Part shown: positions 9,180 through 17,091 of the stretch, in pieces | Position numbering within the stretch: position 1 is the first letter of the stretch | How the letters are laid out: each line of letters begins with the position of its first letter | NCBI GenBank assembly: GCA_015062045.1 | Contig: SUVJ01000008.1 | Coordinates: 1-46,838, forward strand | Length of the DNA: 46,838 nucleotides | Origin: Akkermansiaceae bacterium | GTDB lineage: Bacteria; Verrucomicrobiota; Verrucomicrobiia; Verrucomicrobiales; Akkermansiaceae | Direction: 5' to 3' | Made by a program: the position numbers and the translations under genes | The notes under the pieces: model-generated | Told to the model about the DNA's origin: nothing | The model's input: the letters and a program-made list of their open reading frames with translations, nothing else | Database searches by the model: none

Positions 9180-10277
9180 ATGAATATCGGAATTCTCAAC
9201 GCCGGTGGCGACTGCCCCGGTCTTAACGCCGTGATTGAAGGTGCCGTGGGTGCCGCCGCTGCACGCGGTTGGAAAGTCATCGGCTTCTACGACGGTTTCG
9301 AGGGCCTGCTCTCCACGCCTGAAAATGAGCGTTGGCGCGAGCTCACCCCCGAGAACTGCCACAACATCCGCTCCATGGGTGGTACCATACTCGGCACTGT
9401 CAACAAAGGCAACTTCACCGTGAAAAGCGGTGTGGGCGGCCGCATGCAGATTGCTGATGAGGTGCTGGCTCAGAGCAAGGCTACCGTAGAGCGTTTGGGC
9501 CTCAAAGCCCTTATCGTGGTGGGTGGCGACGGCTCCCAAACCATCGGCAACGAGCTGCGTGCCATTGGCCTGCCCATTGTCGGCGTACCCAAAACCATTG
9601 ATAATGACTTGGGTGCCACGGACTACACCTTCGGTTTCTGGACCGCCGTATCCGTGGTGAGCGACAACCTGGACCGCCTGCGCACCACCGCAGACAGCCA
9701 CAAGCGCATGATGGTGGTAGAGGTAATGGGCCGCCATGCCGGCTGGATTGCCCTGTACGGCGGTATCGCCGGCGGTGCAGATGTTATCCTTATACCCGAG
9801 ATTGAGTTCAAACTGGAAGAAATCGTTAAAAAGGTAGAGCTCATGAAGGCTCTCGGCCAGCGAGAAATCATCATCGTGGTATCAGAGGGTGCCAAAATTG
9901 GCGGTAAGCTCCTCACGCTGGATGAAGAGACCAAGGGCGAGGTTCGCCTCGGCGGCATTGCCTCCTTCCTCTCCACCAAGCTGGAGACCATCACCGGCAT
10001 CGAAACCCGCTACTGCGTACTCGGTCACATTCAGCGCGGTGGTTCCCCCATCCCGTTCGACCGCGTACTGGGTGTTCGCTGCGGTGCCAAAGCCATTGAG
10101 CTTATTGAGCAAGGCAAGTTCGGCGAAACCGTTGCCCTACACCGTAATGACATGGTATCCATGCCCATTGAAGAGGCCGTGCGCACCCTGCACCTCGTAG
10201 ACGGCGAAAGCCAGCTCGTGGCAGAAGCCCGCGAAATCGGCATCTCCTTCGGCGATGACGTACCCATGCGCATCTGA
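9180..10277 (+). CDS. pfkA: 6-phosphofructokinase
   Basis: 365 aa; phosphorylates fructose 6-phosphate to fructose 1,6-bisphosphate in glycolysis. The active site is intact: GGDGS with Asp117, PKTIDND with base Asp141, MGRHAG with Arg185, and GHIQRGGSP. Phosphoryl-donor residues are mixed: Gly at the E. coli 104 position, as in ATP enzymes, but Lys at position 124 (PKTIDND), shared with PPi enzymes and some ATP-dependent clades. ATP is the more likely donor, with moderate confidence. Last gene of the operon that begins with nanA; a strong hairpin terminator follows within 25 bp. It resembles the paralog at 7045 in length and sequence, consistent with local duplication. Confidence 0.92.
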   Translation: MNIGILNAGGDCPGLNAVIEGAVGAAAARGWKVIGFYDGFEGLLSTPENERWRELTPENCHNIRSMGGTILGTVNKGNFTVKSGVGGRMQIADEVLAQSKATVERLGLKALIVVGGDGSQTIGNELRAIGLPIVGVPKTIDNDLGATDYTFGFWTAVSVVSDNLDRLRTTADSHKRMMVVEVMGRHAGWIALYGGIAGGADVILIPEIEFKLEEIVKKVELMKALGQREIIIVVSEGAKIGGKLLTLDEETKGEVRLGGIASFLSTKLETITGIETRYCVLGHIQRGGSPIPFDRVLGVRCGAKAIELIEQGKFGETVALHRNDMVSMPIEEAVRTLHLVDGESQLVAEAREIGISFGDDVPMRI

Positions 10278-10301
10278 TTCCACTCCCTCATTTCTTTATT
10301 A

Positions 10302-10333
10302 GCCGTCGGCCATCTTGGTCGGCGGCTTTTTTT
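10302..10333 (+). terminator. Rho-independent terminator of the nanA-pfk operon
   Basis: Ten-bp stem GCCGTCGGCC / GGTCGGCGGC (two G-U pairs), five-base loop, then seven T. It sits 24 bp after the second phosphofructokinase stop. Confidence 0.9.
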
Positions 10334-10355
10334 GCTGGCATACCTTGATAATAAA

Positions 10356-10375
10356 TGTTGGACTAAAGTCCAACA
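10356..10375. repeat. Perfect palindrome, 9-bp arms
   Basis: TGTTGGACTAAAGTCCAACA reads as a perfect inverted repeat with a 2-base centre. No T-run follows, so it is not a simple terminator. It lies in the otherwise empty AT-rich stretch between the phosphofructokinase terminator and the PEP-CTERM gene. It may be an operator or a dispersed short palindrome. Confidence 0.6.
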
Positions 10376-10483
10376 CTCCGATATTCGCCGCTCCCTCAAA
10401 CACCAATTTGGTAAGCAACTTGCAGCGAAATCTCCCGCCAAAGCATCATTGCTTAAGTTTTTTAATCACCTCAAAATGTCATT

Positions 10484-10500
10484 TCTCATTTTGAATGAGA
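10484..10500. promoter_or_regulatory. Operator-like inverted repeat, copy 1
   Basis: TCTCATT-TTG-AATGAGA: seven-base arms around a 3-base spacer. It is the exact reverse complement of the core at 10643-10659, so the pair looks like two sites for one dimeric regulator. No candidate regulator gene is seen nearby. Confidence 0.5.
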
Positions 10501-10639
10501 TGTCAAGCGCTATTTATCAAATAACATCTTAAAAATCAATCATTTAAATTATACACACCTACTAGGAATTGCACTTTTTGCGTTCATTTTATTGCACTCT
10601 GCCATCTTTTTATACCCTTAGTTTCAAATTGTACGAAGT

Positions 10640-10662
10640 ATATCTCATTCAAAATGAGATAT
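10640..10662. promoter_or_regulatory. Operator-like inverted repeat, copy 2
   Basis: ATATCTCATT-CAA-AATGAGATAT: ten-base arms around a 3-base spacer, about 65 bp before the PEP-CTERM start codon. The core is the reverse complement of copy 1, about 160 bp upstream. Position and symmetry suggest repression or looping at this promoter. Confidence 0.5.
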
Positions 10663-10726
10663 GCTGAGTCCGCGCTGAAAACAAGAAAAACTTAAAGCGT
10701 TCACAATCAATTAAAATCAAAAAGTT

Positions 10727-12424
10727 ATGAAATTACGTTTACCAATAATCCTCCTTACTGCATTGTCAGTAGTTACAGCTCAAGCAGCAGAGTATTATCA
10801 TGCAAAAATAGTCCATGTCTACGAAGCTGACGAATATGGCACAGTATATGATATTAATACAACATACAATGAAGATTTTGATAATGCAGCACCCAAAGCG
10901 TGGGTCAAGGATGGTCAGGGAGAACTGACATTTAAAGTCGGAGAGCCGAGCAAAAAACCCTCCTACTTTGCCCCTACTGCTACAACCCCCATGACTACAG
11001 AAAATGTCATCATTGTTCGTGAGGGCACAATGACACTGGACGGCACCCATATAGCAAACCATACCAAACTGAACAGCTATGTATCCAACCTGCTGGTCGG
11101 CGGTAAAAATGCGCACCTGAATCTGGATAACGGAGCCTCTTACACACAAAAGATTAGCTACGCAAACAACTCTGCATCAGCCATTGCCATAGGCAGCGGC
11201 GACGGCAAGGGCAAAGTAACGCTGAGCAATGGCTCCCTATTGCATACAGATCACTTTGTTTTCGCAGGTTACGAAAAACTCACCGGTGGATACGTCGCCC
11301 AAACTCTTAACGTCAACAACTATCCACAAGATGTATATGCCAATGGCGAGCACGGACGCTCAGAGATTTACATCAATAGTGGCTCCACACTGAGTGCCGG
11401 CACCTCTTTACAATTTGCCAATGTAGATGTTGTTGTAAGCGGTAAAGATGCTGCGGGCAACAGCTCCGTACTGACGGACAACACACTCGGCAAATCCATT
11501 GATAGTGTTCGCACAGCAGATCCGGCCTCCTACCTTGGGTACAACGGAGAAACGAAGATTACGGCAGAAGACGGCGGGCGCTTGGAGTTCAATTGGAATC
11601 TCTCAACCGGTTTTGTGAGAGATGCAGAAGGAACCAGCTCCACCACCATTAATGTTACAGGCGAAGGTTCTTCCATTGCCGTAGCCGGTGAAGCAGCCTT
11701 CGGCAACGGTGAATCTTGGTGGGATGGCGAAGCAGGGTTAACCGAAGAGCAGAAAACAGCCTACGGTTACACAACCACCGCAGCCACCGCAACTTCTACA
11801 ACCGACGTTTCCCTGAAAGAAGGTGCTGTCGGTGAGTTTAACCAAGTAAAAGTAGGGCAGAGAGTTAATGCAACGATGACAGTAGATGAAGCATCCCGCA
11901 TCATCGCACATGAAAATGCAACAGAGGCTTTATTGGAAATCTGTGCCAAAGGCACTGTAGATAACGAGGGTGAAATTGCCATCGCAACCAAAGTTTCCGG
12001 GGGTGAGCTCACAGCCTATGCAGGCAGTACCATGGCAGAAGTTATGGCGGAATCCGGCACCTTAAATATTGTTGGCGGAGACGATAGCGCAGTAACTATG
12101 ACCGGCAGCCTGACTTTAGGAGATAACATAACCGTTGCATTCTCTGAAAACGGCTTCATTGATTTGAAAGGTAATGCCTTAACCATAGGGAAAGATACCG
12201 TTATTACCGTACAATTGACAGAGGGGCAAAATGCCGATGAGCTGACTCTCTTTAAAAACGCCGCACTTGGCAGCGTAACAGAAGTAAGTGTACAATTTGT
12301 AGACGAAAACGGAGCGTTTACCGGTACAGGCACAGCCGGTGTAACCACCATTCCCGAGCCTGCTACAGCAACGCTGAGCCTGTTGGCTTTGGCAGCCTTG
12401 GCAGCCCGTCGACGTCGCCGCTAA
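10727..12424 (+). CDS. PEP-CTERM sorted surface protein, passenger-like beta repeats
   Basis: 565 aa. A classical signal peptide (cleavage near AQA-AEYY, residue 21) is followed by a long Gly/Ser/Thr/Asn-rich region of short beta-strand repeats, resembling autotransporter passenger domains. The C-terminus is a textbook PEP-CTERM signal: PEP at about 543-545, a 15-residue Leu/Ala helix and five arginines. Such proteins are exported and processed by an exosortase; none is encoded in the window. Function is unknown; adhesin or extracellular matrix roles are guesses. It stands alone, behind an AT-rich region with paired palindromes, and is followed by a terminator. Confidence 0.88.
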   Translation: MKLRLPIILLTALSVVTAQAAEYYHAKIVHVYEADEYGTVYDINTTYNEDFDNAAPKAWVKDGQGELTFKVGEPSKKPSYFAPTATTPMTTENVIIVREGTMTLDGTHIANHTKLNSYVSNLLVGGKNAHLNLDNGASYTQKISYANNSASAIAIGSGDGKGKVTLSNGSLLHTDHFVFAGYEKLTGGYVAQTLNVNNYPQDVYANGEHGRSEIYINSGSTLSAGTSLQFANVDVVVSGKDAAGNSSVLTDNTLGKSIDSVRTADPASYLGYNGETKITAEDGGRLEFNWNLSTGFVRDAEGTSSTTINVTGEGSSIAVAGEAAFGNGESWWDGEAGLTEEQKTAYGYTTTAATATSTTDVSLKEGAVGEFNQVKVGQRVNATMTVDEASRIIAHENATEALLEICAKGTVDNEGEIAIATKVSGGELTAYAGSTMAEVMAESGTLNIVGGDDSAVTMTGSLTLGDNITVAFSENGFIDLKGNALTIGKDTVITVQLTEGQNADELTLFKNAALGSVTEVSVQFVDENGAFTGTGTAGVTTIPEPATATLSLLALAALAARRRRR

Positions 12425-12488
12425 CAAGCAAGGCACGGGCCAAGCCACGACAATTTCCCCGAAGCAATTCGGTAAATGTAATTCAAAG

Positions 12489-12518
12489 CCGTCATCGAGA
12501 AATCGGTGGCGGTTTTTT
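12489..12518 (+). terminator. Rho-independent terminator of the PEP-CTERM gene
   Basis: Ten-bp stem CCGTCATCGA / TCGGTGGCGG with a GAAA tetraloop and six T, about 65 bp after the stop codon. Confidence 0.9.
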
Positions 12519-12528
12519 GCCCTTTAAA

Positions 12529-12542
12529 GGGGCAGAGGCCCC
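12529..12542. repeat. Short GC hairpin
   Basis: GGGGC-AGAG-GCCCC, followed by GCCCTACA. A similar GC-rich hairpin with a TGTAGGGGGC edge lies at 36387-36411, so both may belong to a dispersed REP-like family. Two copies are too few to be sure. Confidence 0.35.
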
Positions 12543-12574
12543 GCCCTACAATAATAGAGAAAGCACGCGCCCCG

Positions 12575-13345
12575 CTATAACATTTTAGCAACTTTGAGAT
12601 AAAAGGACTCTAACGGGGCAGCATCTGCCACCGGGGCGGGAGGAAGCACGGCATGTTGTACAGAATCACTAAGCTCTGCAGATACCTGCTGCACGGCAAC
12701 TATGCAGTGCGCCAACAGCTCATTACTTAACACTAATTGCCCGGCACGCCAAGCAACCAGCCTTTCAACCTGCGGTAAAATATGCGGCAACACGGCAGAG
12801 GCAAGCTCAGCAATAGGGATGGGATACGCCTCCCCATGCTCGGCTACATAACGAGCCGCCATCACATGATGCAAACAGCCCAAAGTCCATTTAACGCGTT
12901 TATCCGTTGCATCGGAATCGGCACCATCTATATGAGCCATACGCCGTTGATACGTTTTCACCCCGGACAACAAGGCAGCAACAATCTCGGGCGGGGAGAA
13001 AACGGAGGCAGCCAGCCCCCGCAGCTCGGCAACAACATCTGCCCGCTCATACAGCACGGGGGAGTGCAGAATCTCATGCGCATTCCAGCCATTACCCGCA
13101 CACATAGCCAGAAACTTACCCAACTCATAACCAACAACATCAGCTTCCCTAAGGCGCAGCTCCTGCGGTGCCGGTGTGAGGGTAAAATAGCGGGAGAGCG
13201 GGTATGCATACACAAAGCGAACATCATAATCACTATGCGGGGCAGCATAGCCGAAAGCACGGGAGCCGCACAGGCACACCAGCAAGGGAACCGCCCCGTG
13301 CTGCTCAGCCACTTGATGTACATTGCTCAGATATTGCTCTACCAT
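12575..13345 (-). CDS. YcgL/RlaP-type nucleotidyltransferase-fold protein
   Basis: 256 aa from the ATG at 13345; the frame extends to an ATG at 13417, but the added 24 residues (MHVCAKVLKYQ...) look unlike the family and reach into the galK promoter area. The N-terminal signature GSRAFGYAAPHSDYDVRF carries the GS and DxD elements of polymerase-beta-type nucleotidyltransferases. The remainder (HEILHSPVLY, KTYQRRMA, KRVKWTLGCLHH) matches the predicted nucleotidyltransferase family PF10127. Substrate unknown. It is transcribed away from galK, about 127 bp apart, and is followed by no clear terminator of its own. Confidence 0.8.
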   Translation of the reverse strand: MVEQYLSNVHQVAEQHGAVPLLVCLCGSRAFGYAAPHSDYDVRFVYAYPLSRYFTLTPAPQELRLREADVVGYELGKFLAMCAGNGWNAHEILHSPVLYERADVVAELRGLAASVFSPPEIVAALLSGVKTYQRRMAHIDGADSDATDKRVKWTLGCLHHVMAARYVAEHGEAYPIPIAELASAVLPHILPQVERLVAWRAGQLVLSNELLAHCIVAVQQVSAELSDSVQHAVLPPAPVADAAPLESFYLKVAKML

Positions 13346-13434
13346 TCGGGTCGTTATTCTACCATATACAGGTGAAAAAGCAAACTGATATTTCAAAACT
13401 TTGGCACACACGTGCAAAGAAGCAGTAATTTGCC

Positions 13435-13463
13435 TTTACATCTCCTTAACAATATGCTAAAAA
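13435..13463 (+). promoter_or_regulatory. Candidate galK promoter
   Basis: TTTACA, 17-nt spacer, TAAAAA; the same layout as the candidate before nanA. Transcription would begin at about 13470, only about 3 bases before the galK ATG, which implies a nearly leaderless message. Weak consensus match. Confidence 0.3.
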
Positions 13464-13472
13464 TATTCCGTT

Positions 13473-14651
13473 ATGGATTTAGAGCAACGCGAAATCAGTG
13501 TTGAAACCATCAGTCCGTACTTCGAGGAATATTTCGGGCAGAAACCCACGGTGGTTGCTGCCTCCCCCGGGCGCGTGAACTTGATTGGCGAACACACCGA
13601 CTACAACAACGGTTTTGTACTCCCCATGGCACTCAACAATGTCAATGTTGTGGCTGTGGCCCCCTCTCCCACCGGCAAGCACCGCTGGATTGGCTCTTTG
13701 GGTGATACAATGATTGAGATTGACCCCGCAGATGCCACCAAACCCGGCGACCCGTTCTGGAGCAACTATGTGCGTGGCGTTATCTGCATGCTGGAGCGCC
13801 GCGGTATCACGGTGCCGGCTGTGGATATGCTGATTGACTCCAACGTGCCGCGCGGTGGTGGGCTCTCATCATCCGCCGCGTTTGAGGTAGCCACCTGCAC
13901 GGCATTGGCCGCCCTTTGCGGGGCAGATGTAACGCCCACGGAGCGCGCCCTCATCGGCCAGGCAACGGAGCACGAGTTCGTGAACGTGCCCTGCGGTATC
14001 ATGGATCAGTTCATCTCTGCCAACGGCAAGCAGGACCACGCCTTGATGCTGGACTGCAAGGACCTCACCTACAAGCTCATCCCCATGACAGACCCAGCCG
14101 TGAGCGTGCTGGTGATTGACTCTGCCGTGAAGCACTCTCTGGCAGATGGCGGCTACGCCGCCCGCCGTAAAAACTGTGAGGATGCCTGTGGCATTTTGGG
14201 TGTACCCTCCCTGCGTGAGGCTACGCTTGAGATGCTGGAGGAAAAGAAAGAGGCCTTGGGCGACCTGTGCTACCGCCGCGCCCGCCACGTTATTGGCGAG
14301 AACCTGCGCGTAGAGAAGTTTGCGGCAGCCGTTGCCGCCGGTGATTGGGACGCCGCCGGTGTGGCCATGCGTGCCTCTCATGCCTCCCTCAAGAATGACT
14401 TTGAAGTATCCTGCGCAGAGGTTGACACCTTGGTGAGCCTGGCAGACAGCATCCCCTCCGCCGCATCCGTATACGGAGCCCGCATGACGGGTGGCGGTTT
14501 CGGCGGCTGCATTGTAGCCCTGGTCAAGAGCGCAGATGTTGAAAAAGTTGCAGAAGAAATGCTGGATGCCTACCGCAACGCGCTGGGTATTGAAACCACC
14601 TACCTCATCACCCGCCCGGGTGAAGGTGCACGGGTGCTATACAAAGCTTAA
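13473..14651 (+). CDS. galK: Galactokinase
   Basis: 392 aa, GHMP kinase family; phosphorylates alpha-D-galactose to galactose 1-phosphate with ATP, first committed Leloir step. The galactokinase signature GRVNLIGEHTDYNNGFVLP is at 33-51, the ATP-binding loop PRGGGLSSSAA lies near 125-135, CGIMDQ carries the catalytic Asp, and motif 3 is TGGGFGGC. The sodium symporter follows after 15 bp, so the pair probably forms a galactose uptake and activation operon. GalT and GalE are not in the window. No Shine-Dalgarno precedes the start. Confidence 0.95.
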   Translation: MDLEQREISVETISPYFEEYFGQKPTVVAASPGRVNLIGEHTDYNNGFVLPMALNNVNVVAVAPSPTGKHRWIGSLGDTMIEIDPADATKPGDPFWSNYVRGVICMLERRGITVPAVDMLIDSNVPRGGGLSSSAAFEVATCTALAALCGADVTPTERALIGQATEHEFVNVPCGIMDQFISANGKQDHALMLDCKDLTYKLIPMTDPAVSVLVIDSAVKHSLADGGYAARRKNCEDACGILGVPSLREATLEMLEEKKEALGDLCYRRARHVIGENLRVEKFAAAVAAGDWDAAGVAMRASHASLKNDFEVSCAEVDTLVSLADSIPSAASVYGARMTGGGFGGCIVALVKSADVEKVAEEMLDAYRNALGIETTYLITRPGEGARVLYKA

Positions 14652-14666
14652 TCCCCATAAACAAAC

Positions 14667-17000
14667 ATGATGAAAAAACTGACAACCATGCTGAGCGCAG
14701 CCGCGCTCATGACATTCGGGGCTTGGGCACAAGATGCCGCCCCCGTGGCAGAGCCGGTTACCGCAGATGTGGCTGCCGTTGAAGCCCCTGCCGTGGTAGA
14801 TACCCCTGCCCCCGAAGCCGCCGCCCCTGCTCCCGCAGTGGCAGAGGCCCCTGCCGCAGCCGTAACAGCCGCCCCTGCAGAGCAAGCTAAGCCCAAGGCT
14901 CAAGAGCCCGATGTGCTCCCCGTGTGGGAGATTATCGCCTTCTGCGTAGTTGTGGTAGGTGTTATCGGCTTGGGCATTTGGAAAGCCTCCGACGGCAATG
15001 ATGCCGCCAAGAGCGAAGATGAAAAAGCAGAGAAAGGTGCTGCAGATTACTTCCTGGCAGGCCGTGGTCTTACTTGGTGGCTGGTAGGTTTCTCCCTGTT
15101 GGCAGCCAACATCTCCACAGAACAATTTGTAGGCATGAGCGGACAGGCCGCAGACTGGTTGGGCCTTGCCATTGCCGGCTACGAGTGGCTTGCCGCCATT
15201 GTGCTGGTAATTGTGGCATTCACCTTCCTGCCCATGCTGCTCAAGCGCGGTGTGTTCACCATTCCGCAGTTCCTGGAGGAGCGCTACAACGGCATCTCTC
15301 GTGTTACGATGGCATTGGTCAACCTGCTTATTTTGGTAGGTGTGCCCACCGCAACGGTTATTTATGCCGGTGCTAATGTTATCTCCGTTTACTTTGACAT
15401 GGAGCTGTGGGCCAGCTGCCTCATCATTGCAGGTGCCGCTACGGTTTACGTGTACATCGGTGGTCTTAAGGCCTGCGCTTGGACAGACCTCATTTGGGGT
15501 GCAGCCCTCATCGTGGGCGGTGGTGTAGTAGCTTACTTTGCCATCATGGCCTTGGGCGGCATGGATACCACCCAACTGCAACCCATTGCAGAAACTGCCA
15601 CAGTGGCCTCCACCGCCACGGCAGATACTATGACCACCACCGGCAGCCAGTTTATGGATGGCCTCTCTCGCATGGCCGAGCTCAACGCCGGCGAGGCAGA
15701 CTCCGCCGTCAACGGCATCAGCGGCAAGCTGCACATGATGCGCGATGCCTCAGACCCCGTCATGCCCTGGACGGTATACCTGCTGGGTCTGTGGATTCCG
15801 AACTTCTTCTACTGGGGTCTCAACCAGTACATCATGCAGCGCACCCTGGCCTCCAAGAGCTTGGAGGAAGGCCAGCTGGGTATTGTATTTGCAGCATTCC
15901 TCAAGTTGCTTATTCCTTTCGTGGTAATTATTCCCGGCATCTTGGCTTACAACCTGTTCCGTGACGACTTGGCCGCCAAGGCAGATGACAACAACGCCAA
16001 GGTGGTGCAAGCGGCAGAAGCCTCAGCTAAGGCAGATAACAAGAAGGTGATTTACAACGTTGCCCCCAGCCTGTTGATGCGTGCAGACCAACAGCAAAAC
16101 GCCATTGCCCGACTGGAGCAAAACATGGCCGCCGTAGGTGCTGCGGATGACAAGAAGGCCGAGCTCAAGAAGCTTGCCACCGAGCTCACCGCCATTGATG
16201 CCACCAAGAAGGACAACCGCACCAAGGTTTCTGAGCTGGCTACGGCCATTACCAAGCTGGAGGGCGAGGCCACCAAGGAGGCCCGCGCCAATACAGATGC
16301 ATACGTGGTATCCACCGGCCTGACCGCCTACCACTACGACTCCGCCTTTGCCACCCTGCTGCGCAAATTGTTGCCGGGTACCGGTTGGGCTTGGTTTGTG
16401 CTGGCAGCTCTGTTCGGTGCCGTGGTAAGCTCTTTGGCTTCCATGCTCAACTCTGCCTCCACCCTGTTCACAATGGACCTTTACGGCAAAGCCAAGGAGG
16501 TAATGGGCAAGCCTGCCTCCCCGCAGCAGCTGCTCTCCATCGGCAAAATTGGTGTGCTGGGTTGCGCCGTTATCGCAACGGTGATAGCTCCCTTCCTGGA
16601 TAACCCCGCATTCGGTGGTATCTTCACCTTCATTCAAGAGTTCCAGGGCTTCCTGAGCCCGGGTGTACTGGCCGTGTTCCTGTTCGGTTTCTTCGTGCCC
16701 AAGTGCCCGCGCATTTTCGGTTGGCTCGGTATTCTGCTCGGTGCCGTCTTCTATGCCTCCTTCAAGTGGATTGAGTTCCTCGGGGCTACGGACCAGAGCT
16801 TCCTCAACCGCATGGGCTTCTCCTTCATCGCAGTGTGCGTGGTGGGTCTTATCCTCACCATCATCAACCATGTGAAGGGTGGTGAAGCCGTGGTGCTTAC
16901 CGATAAGGGTATTATTGAGATGAAGACCTCCACCCGTGCCAAGGTATTCGGTTGGGCGGTCATTGCTCTCACCGTTGCTCTTTACATCATCTTCTGGTAA
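14667..17000 (+). CDS. Sodium:solute symporter (SSS/SGLT family), probable galactose transporter
   Basis: 777 aa, about 200 longer than typical SSS proteins. Residues 1-21 look like a cleavable signal peptide. Residues 22-82 are a low-complexity Ala/Pro/Glu linker, so the N-terminus is probably periplasmic, as in the family. The SSS core follows: LAANISTEQFVGMSGQA at 145-161, the TM7 region FYWGLNQYIMQR, and NSASTLFTMDLY. Between PFVVIIPGILAYNLF and YDSAFATLLRKLLPGTG there is an Ala/Lys-rich helical insert at about 433-555, where SGLT proteins have a short extracellular loop. Position directly after galK suggests galactose (or glucose) with Na+ as substrate; this is inference from context. 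Confidence 0.88.
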   Translation: MMKKLTTMLSAAALMTFGAWAQDAAPVAEPVTADVAAVEAPAVVDTPAPEAAAPAPAVAEAPAAAVTAAPAEQAKPKAQEPDVLPVWEIIAFCVVVVGVIGLGIWKASDGNDAAKSEDEKAEKGAADYFLAGRGLTWWLVGFSLLAANISTEQFVGMSGQAADWLGLAIAGYEWLAAIVLVIVAFTFLPMLLKRGVFTIPQFLEERYNGISRVTMALVNLLILVGVPTATVIYAGANVISVYFDMELWASCLIIAGAATVYVYIGGLKACAWTDLIWGAALIVGGGVVAYFAIMALGGMDTTQLQPIAETATVASTATADTMTTTGSQFMDGLSRMAELNAGEADSAVNGISGKLHMMRDASDPVMPWTVYLLGLWIPNFFYWGLNQYIMQRTLASKSLEEGQLGIVFAAFLKLLIPFVVIIPGILAYNLFRDDLAAKADDNNAKVVQAAEASAKADNKKVIYNVAPSLLMRADQQQNAIARLEQNMAAVGAADDKKAELKKLATELTAIDATKKDNRTKVSELATAITKLEGEATKEARANTDAYVVSTGLTAYHYDSAFATLLRKLLPGTGWAWFVLAALFGAVVSSLASMLNSASTLFTMDLYGKAKEVMGKPASPQQLLSIGKIGVLGCAVIATVIAPFLDNPAFGGIFTFIQEFQGFLSPGVLAVFLFGFFVPKCPRIFGWLGILLGAVFYASFKWIEFLGATDQSFLNRMGFSFIAVCVVGLILTIINHVKGGEAVVLTDKGIIEMKTSTRAKVFGWAVIALTVALYIIFW

Positions 17001-17025
17001 AGACGCAACCCCGAACCATATTTGC

Positions 17026-17059
17026 AGCCGCACGGTTTATATAAACCGTGCGGCTTTTT
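17026..17059 (+). terminator. Rho-independent terminator after the symporter
   Basis: Perfect inverted repeat with 15-base arms, AGCCGCACGGTTTAT / ATAAACCGTGCGGCT (17026-17055), running into a T-run. It ends the galK-symporter unit. Confidence 0.92.
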
Positions 17060-17091
17060 GGTACGATGTTAATGGAAATATTACCGATGAG

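Larger units (their letters stand above)
10334..10726. other. AT-rich intergenic region with palindromes, no gene
   Basis: About 390 bp without a credible coding frame, much more AT-rich than either neighbour. It contains the palindrome at 10356-10375 and the paired TCTCATT elements at 10484 and 10640. It is probably the control region of the PEP-CTERM gene at 10727. The last 60 bases before that gene are A-rich and lack a Shine-Dalgarno sequence. Confidence 0.6.

Noticed and set aside
10332..10532. 66-codon frame after the second phosphofructokinase
   Set aside because: It begins in the terminator tail, crosses a perfect palindrome and has no family resemblance.
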